Assembly (NCBI RefSeq): GCF_026343335.1
Contig: NZ_JAPELX010000001.1
Span: 1-64,000, forward strand
From: Streptomyces sp. NBC_00078
GTDB taxonomy: Bacteria > Actinomycetota > Actinomycetes > Streptomycetales > Streptomycetaceae
Length of the DNA: 64,000 bases
Reading direction: 5' to 3'
The notes under the pieces were generated by a model. That model was given only the letters and a program-made list of their open reading frames with translations, ran no database searches and was not told where the DNA came from. Positions 17,247-26,379 of this stretch are shown here, piece by piece. Both the position numbers and the translations under genes were made by a program. Positions within the stretch are counted from its first letter, which is position 1. Each line of letters starts with the position of its first letter.

Positions 17247-20200
17247 CTACACGGGGCTCTCCTCCGCTGCTTCTTCCCGCATCAGCTCGACCGCGTCCGC
17301 GACGGCGGAGACGGTGCGCTCCATCAGCAGGTCGGCGGCGTCGAACTCGATCTGCAGGCAGGTCGCGATGTTGGACGCGACGGTGGTGGCCATCAGGGAG
17401 TCGCCGCCGATGTTGAAGAAGTCGGCCTCGACGTCGAGCGTCGGGTAGCCGAGGGCGTCGGCGAAGCAGCGAGCGACGGTGGTTTCGGCCTCGCGGTAGA
17501 CGCCGTCGGGGCGCCCGGTCAGCTCCACCGAGACCGCGTCGATCTGCTTGCGCTTCTGTTCCGACGCGATGCGCAGACGGTCCCTCAGATCGCTCTCGGC
17601 CTGCTTCATCTTCGTGTTCACGGTGGAGCCGAGCACCATGTCGAACGACTTGAAGATGTGCACGAGGTTGCCGTCGTAGTTGACCTCCCCGGCGAACGCA
17701 CGGCGCCGACGGGAGCGCAACATCCTGTCGATGATGCCCATGCCGGTGTTGGTGTAGACCGCCTTGAAGGTCGTGTCGAGCTTACTCCCGTAGTCGACGG
17801 CCATGCCGACTTCTCGCCAGGCGACCCAGTCCACGGCGACGACATGGCAGTCGTCGCGCCGGCCCATGCAGGCGAGGGTGTCCAGGTAGTAGTTGCCGGC
17901 CGCGTAGTCACCCTGCCCGGAGGACGGGAAGACGACGGCGACCGACGAGAAGTGCAGAATGAAGTCCGGACTCACGTCTTCGGTCGCTTTGTTCAGGACG
18001 TAGGCTCCGTGGATCTTCGGCCGAACGACATCGGCGAAGTCCCGCGGATCGCGCAGCGAGATCAGATTCCGCCCGGGGATGCCGGCCGCGTGCACGATGC
18101 CGTCGATCCGGCCGAATGTGCGCTGTACGTCCTCGACGACGGCCCGCAGCGCGTCGGGGTCACCGGCGTCGGCCGCGTACACGTGGACGCGCGCCCCCAT
18201 GCCCTCGATCTCGGTCAGGGTCCGGGCCACCCGGGCCGGCTTCCCGTCGGGATGGGTCGCGATCAGCCGCTGCCAGTCCGCCCGGTCAGGTGCGCCTGAG
18301 CGGCTGACCAGCACGAGGTCGATGTCGGGCTGGAGTGTCGCGAACATCTCGCTGACGGCAAGTCCGATGCCGCCCGTACCACCGGTGACGAGATAGGTGC
18401 CGCCCGCCCGGAGGTAGTCCTCCTCGGATCCGGTGCCGAGTTCGGGGAGTTCCTCGAAGACCTCGTGGTAGGAACGCCCCTCGCGCAGCAGGTGCAGACC
18501 GGGTTCCGGCCGGGTCATCTCACGCCACAGCAGGTCGGGGGTGACGTGCTCGTCCACGTCCTGGACCCGGGTCTTGAGGTAGGGAAACTCACGTCCGATC
18601 ACCTTGGCGAGGCCGGCAAGCGCGGAGTTCTCCGGCGCGGCGACGGCCGCCCCGTCCGTGAGGGCGCAGGCCCTTCGAGTGAGGGCGACGATCCGGCCCC
18701 GCACCCCGGTGTTCATCAGGGCCTTGCTCAGCAGGAACAGACTGTAGAGGTTCTTGGTGACGCGGTGGTCCAGGGCCTGGATGTCGGGCGCCTCGGTGTC
18801 CTCCAGGGCGAGGGCGTGGACGATGTGGGTGTATCCGCCCCTTAGGACGCGGGCGGCGACCTCCTGGAGGCCCTCCTCCGTGGCGGAGAAGGTGCCCGCG
18901 GTGATGTCGGCGCCCGACGCCACGAGTCGCAGGATGTCGAGGTCCCCGGCGGGCGGTGTCCCCAGCAGGGCCTCGGCATCGGTTGCCGGATCGACGAGAG
19001 CCAGCGCCCGCACCATGCCAGGCCGGTCGTCCGCGAGGGGCTCCTCCTGGAAGACGATGTCGTGAGTGACGGGATTGTCCTGCTCACGGGGTGCCGCGCC
19101 GGTGGAGGTCCGCTCCGCCCAGGTGTCCGGGAACGGCGACCAGCAACGGCTTTCATCGAAGGCGTAGGGCGGCAGCTGGACGATGCGGCCGGCCGCGGTG
19201 CCCGCGTGCTCGTTCCATACGACGTCCTCACCGCGTACGTAGCGGGCGAGCGGTGAGTCGTCCGGCTGTGCCGGTCCGGACCAGTCGTCCAGGTTCGAGT
19301 ACACGGCCGGCAGCTCGGCGCTCCGGCCCTCGATCAGCGCCCTGAGTGCGTCGCGCAGTTCTCCGATGCTCGACACCGGCAGGGCCAGGCGGTGCCGATG
19401 GGCGGAGCGGGAGACACGGGCGGTGTGGCAGACGTCGCGCAAATTCAGCCGGTCGGCGGCCTCCGTGCTGAGGAAGCGGGCGTAGGTGTCGGTGAGCAGT
19501 CGCAGCGATCGCTCGCTGTGGGCGCTGAGTGTGAAGATCTGCGGGCCGTCCACGGCCTGCCGGGCAGCCGTCTCCGACTCCTTCGGGGCATCGCCCAGGA
19601 CGACGTGGCAGTTGGTGCCCCCGATGCCGAACGCGCTGACACCGCAGTAGCGTTCCCCCCCGGCCGGGTTCCAGGGCTCTGCGGTGGTGGGGACGTAGAT
19701 CGGGCCGTCCGCGAAGTCGATCTTCGGGTTGGGCTTTTCGAAGTTGGCCATGGGCGGCACTGTCCCGTTCTTCACGGTGAGCGCGGCCTTGATCACCCCG
19801 ATGACGCCGGAGCCCTCGAACAGGTGCCCCACGTTGGCCTTGGCCGTGCCGACGGCGCAGAACTGTTTGTCTTCGGTATGCTGGCCGAACGCCCCGCGGA
19901 GCCCTTCGAATTCGATGGGGTCGCCGATGCGTGTCGCCGTGCCATGCACCTCCACGTACCCGACGGTGCGCGGGTCGATACCGGCGTCGTCCCAGGCCTC
20001 GAGCAGCAGCCGGGTCTGGCTCGCCTCGTCGGGGGAGGTGATCATCTCCGAGTGGCCGTCGTGGTTGACGGCGCTGCCCTTGATCGTGGCGTAGATCTGG
20101 TCGCCGTGTTCGCGGGCCCGGTCGAGCCGGGTCAGCACGAGCGCGCCGGAGCCCTCACCGAAGCCGGTGCCGTCGGCGCGTTCGTCGAAGGGGCGGGTGA

Positions 20201-20894
20201 GACCGTCGGAGGACTCGATGCCGATGTTGCGGTCTGGGCTCTTGAGGGGGGCGAGGAAGATGCGGGCACCCGCGACGACGGCCAGGTCGCAGTCGCCGGC
20301 CAACAGGGCGTTCTTGGCCTGGTGCAAGGCGACCAGGGTGGCCGAGCAAGCCGAGTTGATGACCATGCTGGGCCCGTGCAGGTCCAGATGATAAGAGATC
20401 CGGTTGGCCAGCATCGTGCCCATGTTCCCGGTCAGGCTGAGCGGGGTCAGGGACGGGTCGGCCCGGGTCAGGAAGTCCACGTACGTCTGCCCCGGGTTGA
20501 CGGAGTAGCCGACGAAGACGGCGGTGTTCTGGTCCTGGATCCGGGCGCCGGTGTATCCGGCGTCCTCGAGGGAGAGATAGGCGTTCTTCATGAGCATCCG
20601 CTGGACCGGGTCGGCCATGGCGCCCTGCCTGGGTGTCATCCCGAAGAACTCGTAGTCGAAGTTCGCGATGTCGTCGAGGAAGTAGCCGTCGTGGAATTCG
20701 AGCGAGGTGTCGGCCGACGGCTTCACGGCGACACTGCGCACGTACCGTACATAGTCGAGGATGTCCTTCTTGCGGTTCTCCGGGAAGGGTTGGCTCACGC
20801 TGCGACCGGAGACGACGAGGTCCCAGAACTCGTCGGTGTTCTTCGCCTGGGGAAGTTCGACCGACATACCGACGATGGCAATGTCACATGTCAT
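17247..20894 (-). CDS. Polyketide synthase, KS-KR-ACP (AT-less)
   Basis: A 1215-residue modular PKS with no acyltransferase domain. The KS spans residues 1-450 with an intact triad: Cys183 (INSACSATL), His318 (VHGTATR) and His357 (KANVGHL). After a linker comes a ketoreductase with structural and catalytic halves: NADPH loop YLVTGGTGGIG near residue 835, and catalytic Ser and Tyr in LHFSSVAVVF and GDYAAGNYYLD. The C-terminal carrier (FFNIGGDSLMATT) is near residue 1160. It would make a 3-hydroxyacyl-ACP after one extension. AAGGAGCAGGA precedes the ATG. The separate AT gene ends 27 bases upstream, consistent with trans-AT loading. Confidence 0.93.
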   Translation of the reverse strand: MTCDIAIVGMSVELPQAKNTDEFWDLVVSGRSVSQPFPENRKKDILDYVRYVRSVAVKPSADTSLEFHDGYFLDDIANFDYEFFGMTPRQGAMADPVQRMLMKNAYLSLEDAGYTGARIQDQNTAVFVGYSVNPGQTYVDFLTRADPSLTPLSLTGNMGTMLANRISYHLDLHGPSMVINSACSATLVALHQAKNALLAGDCDLAVVAGARIFLAPLKSPDRNIGIESSDGLTRPFDERADGTGFGEGSGALVLTRLDRAREHGDQIYATIKGSAVNHDGHSEMITSPDEASQTRLLLEAWDDAGIDPRTVGYVEVHGTATRIGDPIEFEGLRGAFGQHTEDKQFCAVGTAKANVGHLFEGSGVIGVIKAALTVKNGTVPPMANFEKPNPKIDFADGPIYVPTTAEPWNPAGGERYCGVSAFGIGGTNCHVVLGDAPKESETAARQAVDGPQIFTLSAHSERSLRLLTDTYARFLSTEAADRLNLRDVCHTARVSRSAHRHRLALPVSSIGELRDALRALIEGRSAELPAVYSNLDDWSGPAQPDDSPLARYVRGEDVVWNEHAGTAAGRIVQLPPYAFDESRCWSPFPDTWAERTSTGAAPREQDNPVTHDIVFQEEPLADDRPGMVRALALVDPATDAEALLGTPPAGDLDILRLVASGADITAGTFSATEEGLQEVAARVLRGGYTHIVHALALEDTEAPDIQALDHRVTKNLYSLFLLSKALMNTGVRGRIVALTRRACALTDGAAVAAPENSALAGLAKVIGREFPYLKTRVQDVDEHVTPDLLWREMTRPEPGLHLLREGRSYHEVFEELPELGTGSEEDYLRAGGTYLVTGGTGGIGLAVSEMFATLQPDIDLVLVSRSGAPDRADWQRLIATHPDGKPARVARTLTEIEGMGARVHVYAADAGDPDALRAVVEDVQRTFGRIDGIVHAAGIPGRNLISLRDPRDFADVVRPKIHGAYVLNKATEDVSPDFILHFSSVAVVFPSSGQGDYAAGNYYLDTLACMGRRDDCHVVAVDWVAWREVGMAVDYGSKLDTTFKAVYTNTGMGIIDRMLRSRRRRAFAGEVNYDGNLVHIFKSFDMVLGSTVNTKMKQAESDLRDRLRIASEQKRKQIDAVSVELTGRPDGVYREAETTVARCFADALGYPTLDVEADFFNIGGDSLMATTVASNIATCLQIEFDAADLLMERTVSAVADAVELMREEAAEESPV

Positions 20895-20921
20895 TCCTGC
20901 TCCTTGTCCGCGGGTATGGGG

Positions 20922-21755
20922 TCAGTGGATCTCGCTGTCGAGTCTGGTCAGGGTGGTGCCGTTGACTTCGCTGAACTCGGTTACACCGAGCTCCCGCAGG
21001 GTCCGAACCGCCCCGACCCACTGCACCGGGGTGCTGATCTGGCTGCTCAGCAGGTCACGGGCACCGGTGTGGTCGACGATCTCGCCAGTGGCGGACGACA
21101 CGACCGGAACATCACCCGGTTTGAAGGCGCACTGCGCGAGCACCTCGTCGAACCGCAGCCGGGCCGGGTTCATCAGGGGGGTGTGGAACGGGCCACTGAC
21201 GTTGAGGGGTGTCACCTTGGTGGCGCCGCTCCTGGCGGCCGCCTTGCCGAACGCCCGCACTCCGGCTCGGTCCCCCGCCACCACCAGCTGCCGGTCGGAG
21301 TTCCAGTTGGCGAGGTAGACGGCCGCCACCCCTTCGGCGAACAGCAGGGATTCGACCTGTTCCCGGGTCAGTCCGATGACGGCAAGCATTCCGCCACCAG
21401 TGACGCCGGCCATCGCCTCCGCGCGCCGCCGGACGAGTTCCAGCCCGTCCGTCAGCTCCAGCATTCCGGCCGCGACCAGGGCGTTGTACTCGCCCAGGCT
21501 GTGTCCGGCGAAGTACTCGAAGCCGTCGGGTTCACCGTTCTCCCGCAGGTGCAGCAGGGCGTTGACAAAGTAGATGGCGGGTTGTGCGTAGCGGGTCTGC
21601 CGGAGTTTTCCCTCCGGGTCCTGGAGGCACAGTTCGGCCATGGAGTAGCCGAGTATCTCGTCGGCCTGCGCAATGAGTTCGGGGAAGTCTTCGAAGACGT
21701 CCTCTCCCATTCCCTTCCGCTGGGCACCCTGGCCGGGGAATATCCTTGCACGCAC
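20922..21755 (-). CDS. Free-standing (trans-acting) malonyl transferase
   Basis: A 277-residue FabD-like acyltransferase: FPGQGAQRKGMG at the N-terminus, nucleophile GHSLGEYNAL, and SGPFHTPLM around the catalytic His. Length matches stand-alone ATs of trans-AT PKS systems. GTG start with GAGGAG seven bases before. It immediately precedes the AT-less KS-KR-ACP gene, which it most likely loads with malonyl (or substituted malonyl) units made by the nearby carboxylase. It could also be a housekeeping-type MCAT copy, but its placement argues for the cluster. Confidence 0.9.
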   Translation of the reverse strand: MRARIFPGQGAQRKGMGEDVFEDFPELIAQADEILGYSMAELCLQDPEGKLRQTRYAQPAIYFVNALLHLRENGEPDGFEYFAGHSLGEYNALVAAGMLELTDGLELVRRRAEAMAGVTGGGMLAVIGLTREQVESLLFAEGVAAVYLANWNSDRQLVVAGDRAGVRAFGKAAARSGATKVTPLNVSGPFHTPLMNPARLRFDEVLAQCAFKPGDVPVVSSATGEIVDHTGARDLLSSQISTPVQWVGAVRTLRELGVTEFSEVNGTTLTRLDSEIH

Positions 21756-21827
21756 GTGAGTCTCCTCTTTCTGTACGCTCTGCCGCCGTCCTGCGTGACA
21801 TCGGTGCGGGACCGACAGTGATCGCTG

Positions 21828-22877
21828 TCAGTGCGTGGCAGGACCGGGGAAGCGCACCGCTTCGACGCCGGCGCCCTGGAACATGTCGACCTCGCGCATG
21901 AGTTGTCCGAGCGCGCTCGACTCGCGCCGCTTGAGGGCGGACAGGCCGCGTCTGATCCGGGCGTCCACGGCGGGCGATCGCTCCACGTGGTTGAGTGTTG
22001 CCTCGTCGAGCAGCGCGCACAGGGCCTTCATGTTGCGCCGGTAGGTTTCCCGGAGCCGGTCCGAGTGCCGAGTGTGCCTGAGGAAGCGGCAGAACTGGAT
22101 GCGTGCTCCGGCCAGCATGGACAGGCAGTTGAGTCCAGGGGCGCCGAAGACCTCATGGGCTTCGCGTTCCTCGGCCAGCCGGTCGTGGAGGAAGTCGTAG
22201 ATCTCGAACTCGTCCCCCAGGCCGAGGATGTTCTTCGTGTACGCGTCGCTGAAGTGGCCGGGGCCGGACGCGTCGTCTCCCGTTTCGCGCAGTACCAGGA
22301 TATCGGTGAACCACTGCTCGGGGTCGGCCTCCCAGCCGGCCCGCACGGTACGCCACGGCACGACGAAATCGGTGAATTCGTGATTGTCTGTCGCGTCGTC
22401 CCGGATGAGCAGTGCGGTGACCGGGTCGTTCACACCACAAGCGAGAAAGGAATGCGGCAGGAACCCTGAGCGGGGAAGTCCCATTCGGTCAAGATAATCA
22501 GCCTGGTACTCGAATTCGGCTCGGGGTGCGAAGAAGGAAACCGGTTCGTCCCGGTCGACGCCTTCCGAGACCAGCTCCAGGAATTCATCGGCACTGACGC
22601 GTTCCCGTCGCTCCGCGACAAATCCGAGATTCCGCATGTCGTCTTCGTCTGTATAGGGATAGGGGTACGACCAGCGCAGTTCCTTCTTGAGGTAGCAGTG
22701 CTCGAAGACTCGGTGCGAGTCGTACAGGGCGCGGTAGTAGAGAAGTTCTGCTGCGGGCGTCTTCGCTGCTATCAGCGCCAGCGTTTGATGTACTCGGCAG
22801 TTGAGGTGTACGGCCGGATCCTGGCTTACGATCCGGCTCAGGCTCCTGATGCTGTGCATACCTTTCGGATGCGGCAT
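21828..22877 (-). CDS. BtrH-like papain-fold protein, putative acyltransferase
   Basis: A 349-residue protein that I do not recognise with certainty. The order Cys27 (HLNCRVHQTL), His142 (LPHSFLACGVND) and Asp160 (TALLIRD) resembles the N-terminal papain-like domain of BtrH. BtrH moves an acyl chain from an acyl-carrier protein to an aminoglycoside amine in butirosin biosynthesis. The C-terminal half is helical and includes LNCLSMLAGARIQFCRFLRH. It is the first gene of the AT/PKS operon, which fits unloading of the PKS acyl chain onto an amine. The start could be the ATG at 22877 or the one 18 bases later; neither has a good ribosome site. Confidence 0.5.
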   Translation of the reverse strand: MPHPKGMHSIRSLSRIVSQDPAVHLNCRVHQTLALIAAKTPAAELLYYRALYDSHRVFEHCYLKKELRWSYPYPYTDEDDMRNLGFVAERRERVSADEFLELVSEGVDRDEPVSFFAPRAEFEYQADYLDRMGLPRSGFLPHSFLACGVNDPVTALLIRDDATDNHEFTDFVVPWRTVRAGWEADPEQWFTDILVLRETGDDASGPGHFSDAYTKNILGLGDEFEIYDFLHDRLAEEREAHEVFGAPGLNCLSMLAGARIQFCRFLRHTRHSDRLRETYRRNMKALCALLDEATLNHVERSPAVDARIRRGLSALKRRESSALGQLMREVDMFQGAGVEAVRFPGPATH

Positions 22878-23151
22878 ATGGGTCCAATACTCCGTCCGGG
22901 GCTCAGGCCGGCAGGGGAATGCGACTGGATCACTTCAGATACTGCACGCATCGGAAGTTGCCGAGCAAGTGATTTCAACTCACAACAATCCTTGCTCATT
23001 TTTCCTTGGAATGGGCTTCGACGGCACGGCGTTTCATTGGGAACTCTTTGCCCGGCGGGCCGCCGAAGGTCCGTTGAATCCCCTCCTCAGCGCGTTCGGT
23101 GCATGGCACACTCACGCCCGCAGTGCCGTCGAGACCGCAGGAGGCCGCAGC
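22878..23151. promoter_or_regulatory. Divergent promoter region of the PKS operon and IclR gene
   Basis: The space between the BtrH-like gene (minus) and the IclR gene (plus). It is less GC-rich around 22965-23010. A 7-bp inverted pair ATCACTT/AAGTGAT lies at 22929-22935 and 22967-22973; its role is uncertain. This is the natural place for autoregulation by the IclR protein. Confidence 0.35.
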
Positions 23152-23868
23152 ATGCCGGGTCACATCCAGTCCCTGTCCCGCGCCGCCGCGGTGCTGCGGC
23201 TGCTCGCCACGGGTGAGCGCCGGTATGGCCTGACCGACACCGCCGTATCCCTGGGACTCCCGAAGGGAACCGTCCACGGCATCCTGCGCACGCTCCAGCA
23301 GGAGGGTCTGGTCGAGCACGACACGGAGTCCGGCACCTACCAGCTGGGCCCCGAGCTGGTGCGACTCGGCGGCAGCTACCTGCGTACGCACGAGTTACGG
23401 ACGCGGGCACTGGCCTGGGCCGACGACCTGGCCAGGGCCACGGGTGAAGCGGTGCACGTGGGGGTGCCGCACCCTGCTGGCGTGCTGATCGTCCATCATG
23501 TCTTCCGGCGCGACGACACACGCCAGGTGCTCGAAACGGGACGCGTGCTGTCCGGCACGGGGACCGCGCTCGGCACGGTGCTGGCCGGGCACCGCTCACG
23601 GGCCGGCGACGCCTCGTCAACGCAGCATGAGGTGCCACGAGTTGTCCGGGAGGCCGACTGGGCCTGCGCCCCCGACCCGGTGCGGCACGGCATGATGTCG
23701 GTCGCCGCTCCTGTCTGCGACCGGAACGGGACGACCGTGGCCGCCGTGAGCGTGACGGGGATCGCCACCCGCGTCCGCGCGAACACGGCCGTGCGCGACC
23801 GGCTGGTCTCCTCGGTCAGAAGCTGTGCCCGTGCCATCTCGTACGACCTCGGCGCCGATCACCCGTAG
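23152..23868 (+). CDS. IclR-family transcriptional regulator
   Basis: A 238-residue regulator starting at the ATG at 23152 (MPGHIQSLSRAAAVLRLLAT), with GGAGG eight bases upstream; the open frame extends further 5' without a ribosome site. The winged helix has LGLPKGTVHGILRTLQQEGL as its recognition region. The C-terminal IclR effector domain follows (RVLSGTGTALGTVLAG; GMMSVAAPV). It is divergent from the PKS operon and convergent with the StrR-type gene, 18 bases stop to stop. Probably a cluster regulator sensing a small metabolite. Confidence 0.9.
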   Translation: MPGHIQSLSRAAAVLRLLATGERRYGLTDTAVSLGLPKGTVHGILRTLQQEGLVEHDTESGTYQLGPELVRLGGSYLRTHELRTRALAWADDLARATGEAVHVGVPHPAGVLIVHHVFRRDDTRQVLETGRVLSGTGTALGTVLAGHRSRAGDASSTQHEVPRVVREADWACAPDPVRHGMMSVAAPVCDRNGTTVAAVSVTGIATRVRANTAVRDRLVSSVRSCARAISYDLGADHP

Positions 23869-23886
23869 CAGGATGCGGCCCGACCG

Positions 23887-24894
23887 TCAGCTACGGTCCT
23901 CCAGTTGCTCCGCGAACTCCAGCCACCGCTTGGCGCAACCCCGGGCCACCTGAACGACCGACGCGGTGCGGTGTCCGGGCACGGCCTCGACGAACTGCCG
24001 GGCCGTGTCGCCCTGGAGCACCAGCGGGACGCTCAGCATCTGCAACAAGGCCCTGCCCGCCTCGGTCAGCCGCAGCGACGGGTCTTTCCTGAGCTGCGTC
24101 ACCAGCAGCCCCATGTCCGCGTCGCCGGTGCCGGGCACCGGCTCGGTGCCGGGTCGCGACGCGGGGCCGGCAGCCGTGCCGGGTTCCCGGAACCGGCGCG
24201 GGACGGGGTCCTCGCCGCGCCGCACTCGCTGTCTCACGTCGCGGGCCGTGGCCAGCGCGATCCCGGCGTCCGTCGCGATCTGCCGCAGTGTGGCGCCGGG
24301 CCGTGCGGCCAGCAACAGGCCGGCCCTTCTGCGGCCCTCGGCCGGGTCCACCGGGCGCAGCCGACCGTCCATGCCCCGTCGGGTGTTCAACTGTTCGCTC
24401 TGATCAGTTGAACGCTTGCGTACCGCCGCGACGGTGCCAGCGGTCACCCCGGCCGCCGAGGCGACCAACCGGTCCGACCACTGGGGATGGGCGCCCAGTA
24501 TGCGCACCACGGCAGCCGTGCGATCGGCCCGGGTCAGCGGCAGCCCGCGGGTGGTGTTCAGCCGTACCGCCTCGACGAAGGCGTCCTCGGCGCTGCCCTC
24601 GAAATAGCGGACGTCGATCCGGTCGTCCCCGCGCAGCCGTGCGGCATGCACCCGGTGCACTCCGTCGATGACGCGAAGTGTCGGCCGGTGGACGACGACG
24701 GGCGGCAGTGGTGCATCGAGCCGGGCGAGTTTCCGCACGTGGCCCGTGTCCACTCCGCCGGTGCGCGGCGAGTCGGCGAACTCCAGTACCCGCAGCGGCA
24801 GTGTCATCACCGAGGACCCCTCGCCCGGGTCTGCCCAATCCCCGTCCGCAGCTTGGCTCGTGGTCTCCGTCGATCGAACTAAGCCCACCGACAC
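23887..24894 (-). CDS. StrR-family pathway activator (ParB/KorB-like domain)
   Basis: A 335-residue protein with an N-terminal ParB-like domain (PPVVVHRPTLRVIDGVHRVH; RYFEGSAEDAFVEAVRLNT) and two helix-turn-helix regions (RLVASAAGVTAGTVAAVRKR; TLRQIATDAGIALATARDV). This layout is that of StrR, NovG, Bbr and Tei15*, activators of aminoglycoside, aminocoumarin and glycopeptide clusters. The GTG start has AAGGAAG five bases before; an ATG at 24807 is an alternative. A perfect binding site for this family lies in its own coding region. It is the best candidate for switching on the first cluster. Confidence 0.88.
   Translation of the reverse strand: MSVGLVRSTETTSQAADGDWADPGEGSSVMTLPLRVLEFADSPRTGGVDTGHVRKLARLDAPLPPVVVHRPTLRVIDGVHRVHAARLRGDDRIDVRYFEGSAEDAFVEAVRLNTTRGLPLTRADRTAAVVRILGAHPQWSDRLVASAAGVTAGTVAAVRKRSTDQSEQLNTRRGMDGRLRPVDPAEGRRRAGLLLAARPGATLRQIATDAGIALATARDVRQRVRRGEDPVPRRFREPGTAAGPASRPGTEPVPGTGDADMGLLVTQLRKDPSLRLTEAGRALLQMLSVPLVLQGDTARQFVEAVPGHRTASVVQVARGCAKRWLEFAEQLEDRS
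24385..24413. promoter_or_regulatory. Perfect StrR-type operator inside the activator gene
   Basis: The sequence is GTTCAACTG, 11 bases, then CAGTTGAAC: two exact 9-bp inverted halves with the 11-base spacer. The published consensus for StrR/NovG/Bbr sites is GTTCRACTG-N11-CRGTYGAAC. It lies within codons for the linker between the two DNA-binding regions, so it constrains coding as well as binding. Confidence 0.8.
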
Positions 24895-25313
24895 GACACT
24901 TCCTTCCAGCGAGGTGAAGGGGCCGAGAGGTCCGTTGCATACCGCGCCCGCGTTGGAGAACGACGCTAGACAGCGGACGACGGAGCGTCAACGCATCCGC
25001 CACAGCGGATGGTTCGGCTTCGGCCACCGCACCACGACGGCTTCGTGCCCGCGCGGATCCGGGTACGGCCCGCCGCTGCCGGGGGCTCCGACCGGATTAC
25101 CGTCGCCACTCCGTGTCTGCGCGACGGGGCCCCTATCCCTTGTGGACGGAATATTCGCGACGACAACCGCTCCGATGTTGTCCTGAAACCGCTTACCGCC
25201 CGGCGCTCGACGGTCCAGACTGAAGGCCGGTGGCTCCGTCCACTCCAGCGGACACGGCCGCGCCGCTCCGGGACCCCTGCAGGACCAGGGCTTCGTTGCT
25301 TGAGAGGCGACTT
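24895..25313. other. Intergenic region, no gene seen
   Basis: About 420 bases between the StrR-type gene and the XRE gene. No supportable reading frame, repeat or operator was found. It should contain divergent promoters for both genes. Confidence 0.4.
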
Positions 25314-25817
25314 ATGGACAGTGCTGAGTCAGTTCCCGGGGAGACGGGTCGGCCCCTTCTCCACAACCTGGACGAACGACTCAACGGTCTGATCACCGCC
25401 CTGTACCCCGCCGAGCGTAAACGTCCCGGCTACGCCCGGCTCGCCCGGATGATCCGGGAGACGACCGGCGGCACGATCTCGGCAACCTACCTGTGGGAAC
25501 TCGCGACCGGCCGCAAACGCAATGTGGCGCTGGAACAGCTCGGTGTCCTGGCAGAGTTCTTCGGCGTCCCGCTGGAGTACTTCATCAACGACGAGGTCTC
25601 GCGCCGGGTCGACGCGCAACTGGCCCTGGCTGTCGCCCTGCGCGACACCAGGGTGCGCAGCCTCGCCCTCCGCGCCGAGGGTCTGTCCCCCGCGAGCCTG
25701 GACGCCCTCCTCGCCATCGTGAACGAGGCCCGCCGCGTGGAGAAGCTGGACCGGGTCGGAGAGGAGGACCACGACCCCGACGGCCGGCCGGGCCGCCCCA
25801 AGACCACGAGGCCCTGA
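25314..25817 (+). CDS. XRE-type DNA-binding regulator
   Basis: A 167-residue protein with a helix-turn-helix in the region YARLARMIRETTGGTISATY followed by LWELATGRKRNVALEQL, and a C-terminal helical part. GAGAGG lies about six bases before the ATG. Proteins like this often sit upstream of an ImmA/IrrE-like metalloprotease gene and a DUF6545 membrane protein gene in Streptomyces, as here. It probably regulates the trio and may itself be the cleavage target of the protease. Confidence 0.82.
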   Translation: MDSAESVPGETGRPLLHNLDERLNGLITALYPAERKRPGYARLARMIRETTGGTISATYLWELATGRKRNVALEQLGVLAEFFGVPLEYFINDEVSRRVDAQLALAVALRDTRVRSLALRAEGLSPASLDALLAIVNEARRVEKLDRVGEEDHDPDGRPGRPKTTRP

Positions 25818-25854
25818 TTCCCCCTCCTCCTTGAAAGGCCGCCACGCGCACCCC

Positions 25855-26379
25855 ATGCCGAACGGATCCCTCCAATTACGCCGCCGTTGTCAAGCGCTGA
25901 TCGACCAACTGGATCTCCCCCACACCCTGTCCGTCGAGGCTCTGTGCCGCCATGTCGCCGTCCGCCGCGCGAGACCGCTGCGTCTTCACCCGCTGCCGTC
26001 GGAGGCGGCCGCCCAGGGTGCCTGCGGACTGTGGCTGGCCACCGACGCCGAGGATCACATCTTCTACGAGCGGCGCACCGCCCCGCTCCATCAGGAGCAC
26101 ATCGTCCTCCACGAGATCGGGCATCTGCTGTTCGACCACCACATGGTGGCTCTGGACGGTGCGGTCGGCTGGGACGAACTCCTGCCTGATCTCGACATGC
26201 GAGCGGTGCGACGGCTGCTGCACCGGACGAACTACGCAACGGACGAAGAGCAGGAGGCGGAGCTGCTCGCCAGCCTCCTCGGCAGCCGCATGAACAACCC
26301 GCACCGCGGGCGACCGGGCGGCACCCTCGGCCGACTGGAAGTGGCCATGGGCGTCGACCGGCCGTACGGTACACCGTGA
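25855..26379 (+). CDS. ImmA/IrrE-like zinc metallopeptidase
   Basis: A protein of about 174 residues with the zinc motif HEIGH in VLHEIGHLLFDHH and a helical N-terminus. ImmA/IrrE-family proteases cleave XRE-type repressors in response to a signal; the XRE gene next door is a natural partner. I prefer the ATG at 25855 (MPNGSLQLRRRCQAL); a TTG at 25831 is possible. The stop overlaps the start of the membrane protein gene (GTGA). Confidence 0.8.
   Translation: MPNGSLQLRRRCQALIDQLDLPHTLSVEALCRHVAVRRARPLRLHPLPSEAAAQGACGLWLATDAEDHIFYERRTAPLHQEHIVLHEIGHLLFDHHMVALDGAVGWDELLPDLDMRAVRRLLHRTNYATDEEQEAELLASLLGSRMNNPHRGRPGGTLGRLEVAMGVDRPYGTP

Noticed and set aside
19392..21821. Plus-strand 809-codon open frame
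   Set aside because: Antisense shadow of the PKS and AT genes.
22929..22973. ATCACTT/AAGTGAT inverted pair as an IclR operator
   Set aside because: Only 7 bp with a 31-base gap; expected by chance at this length, so I list it only as part of the region.
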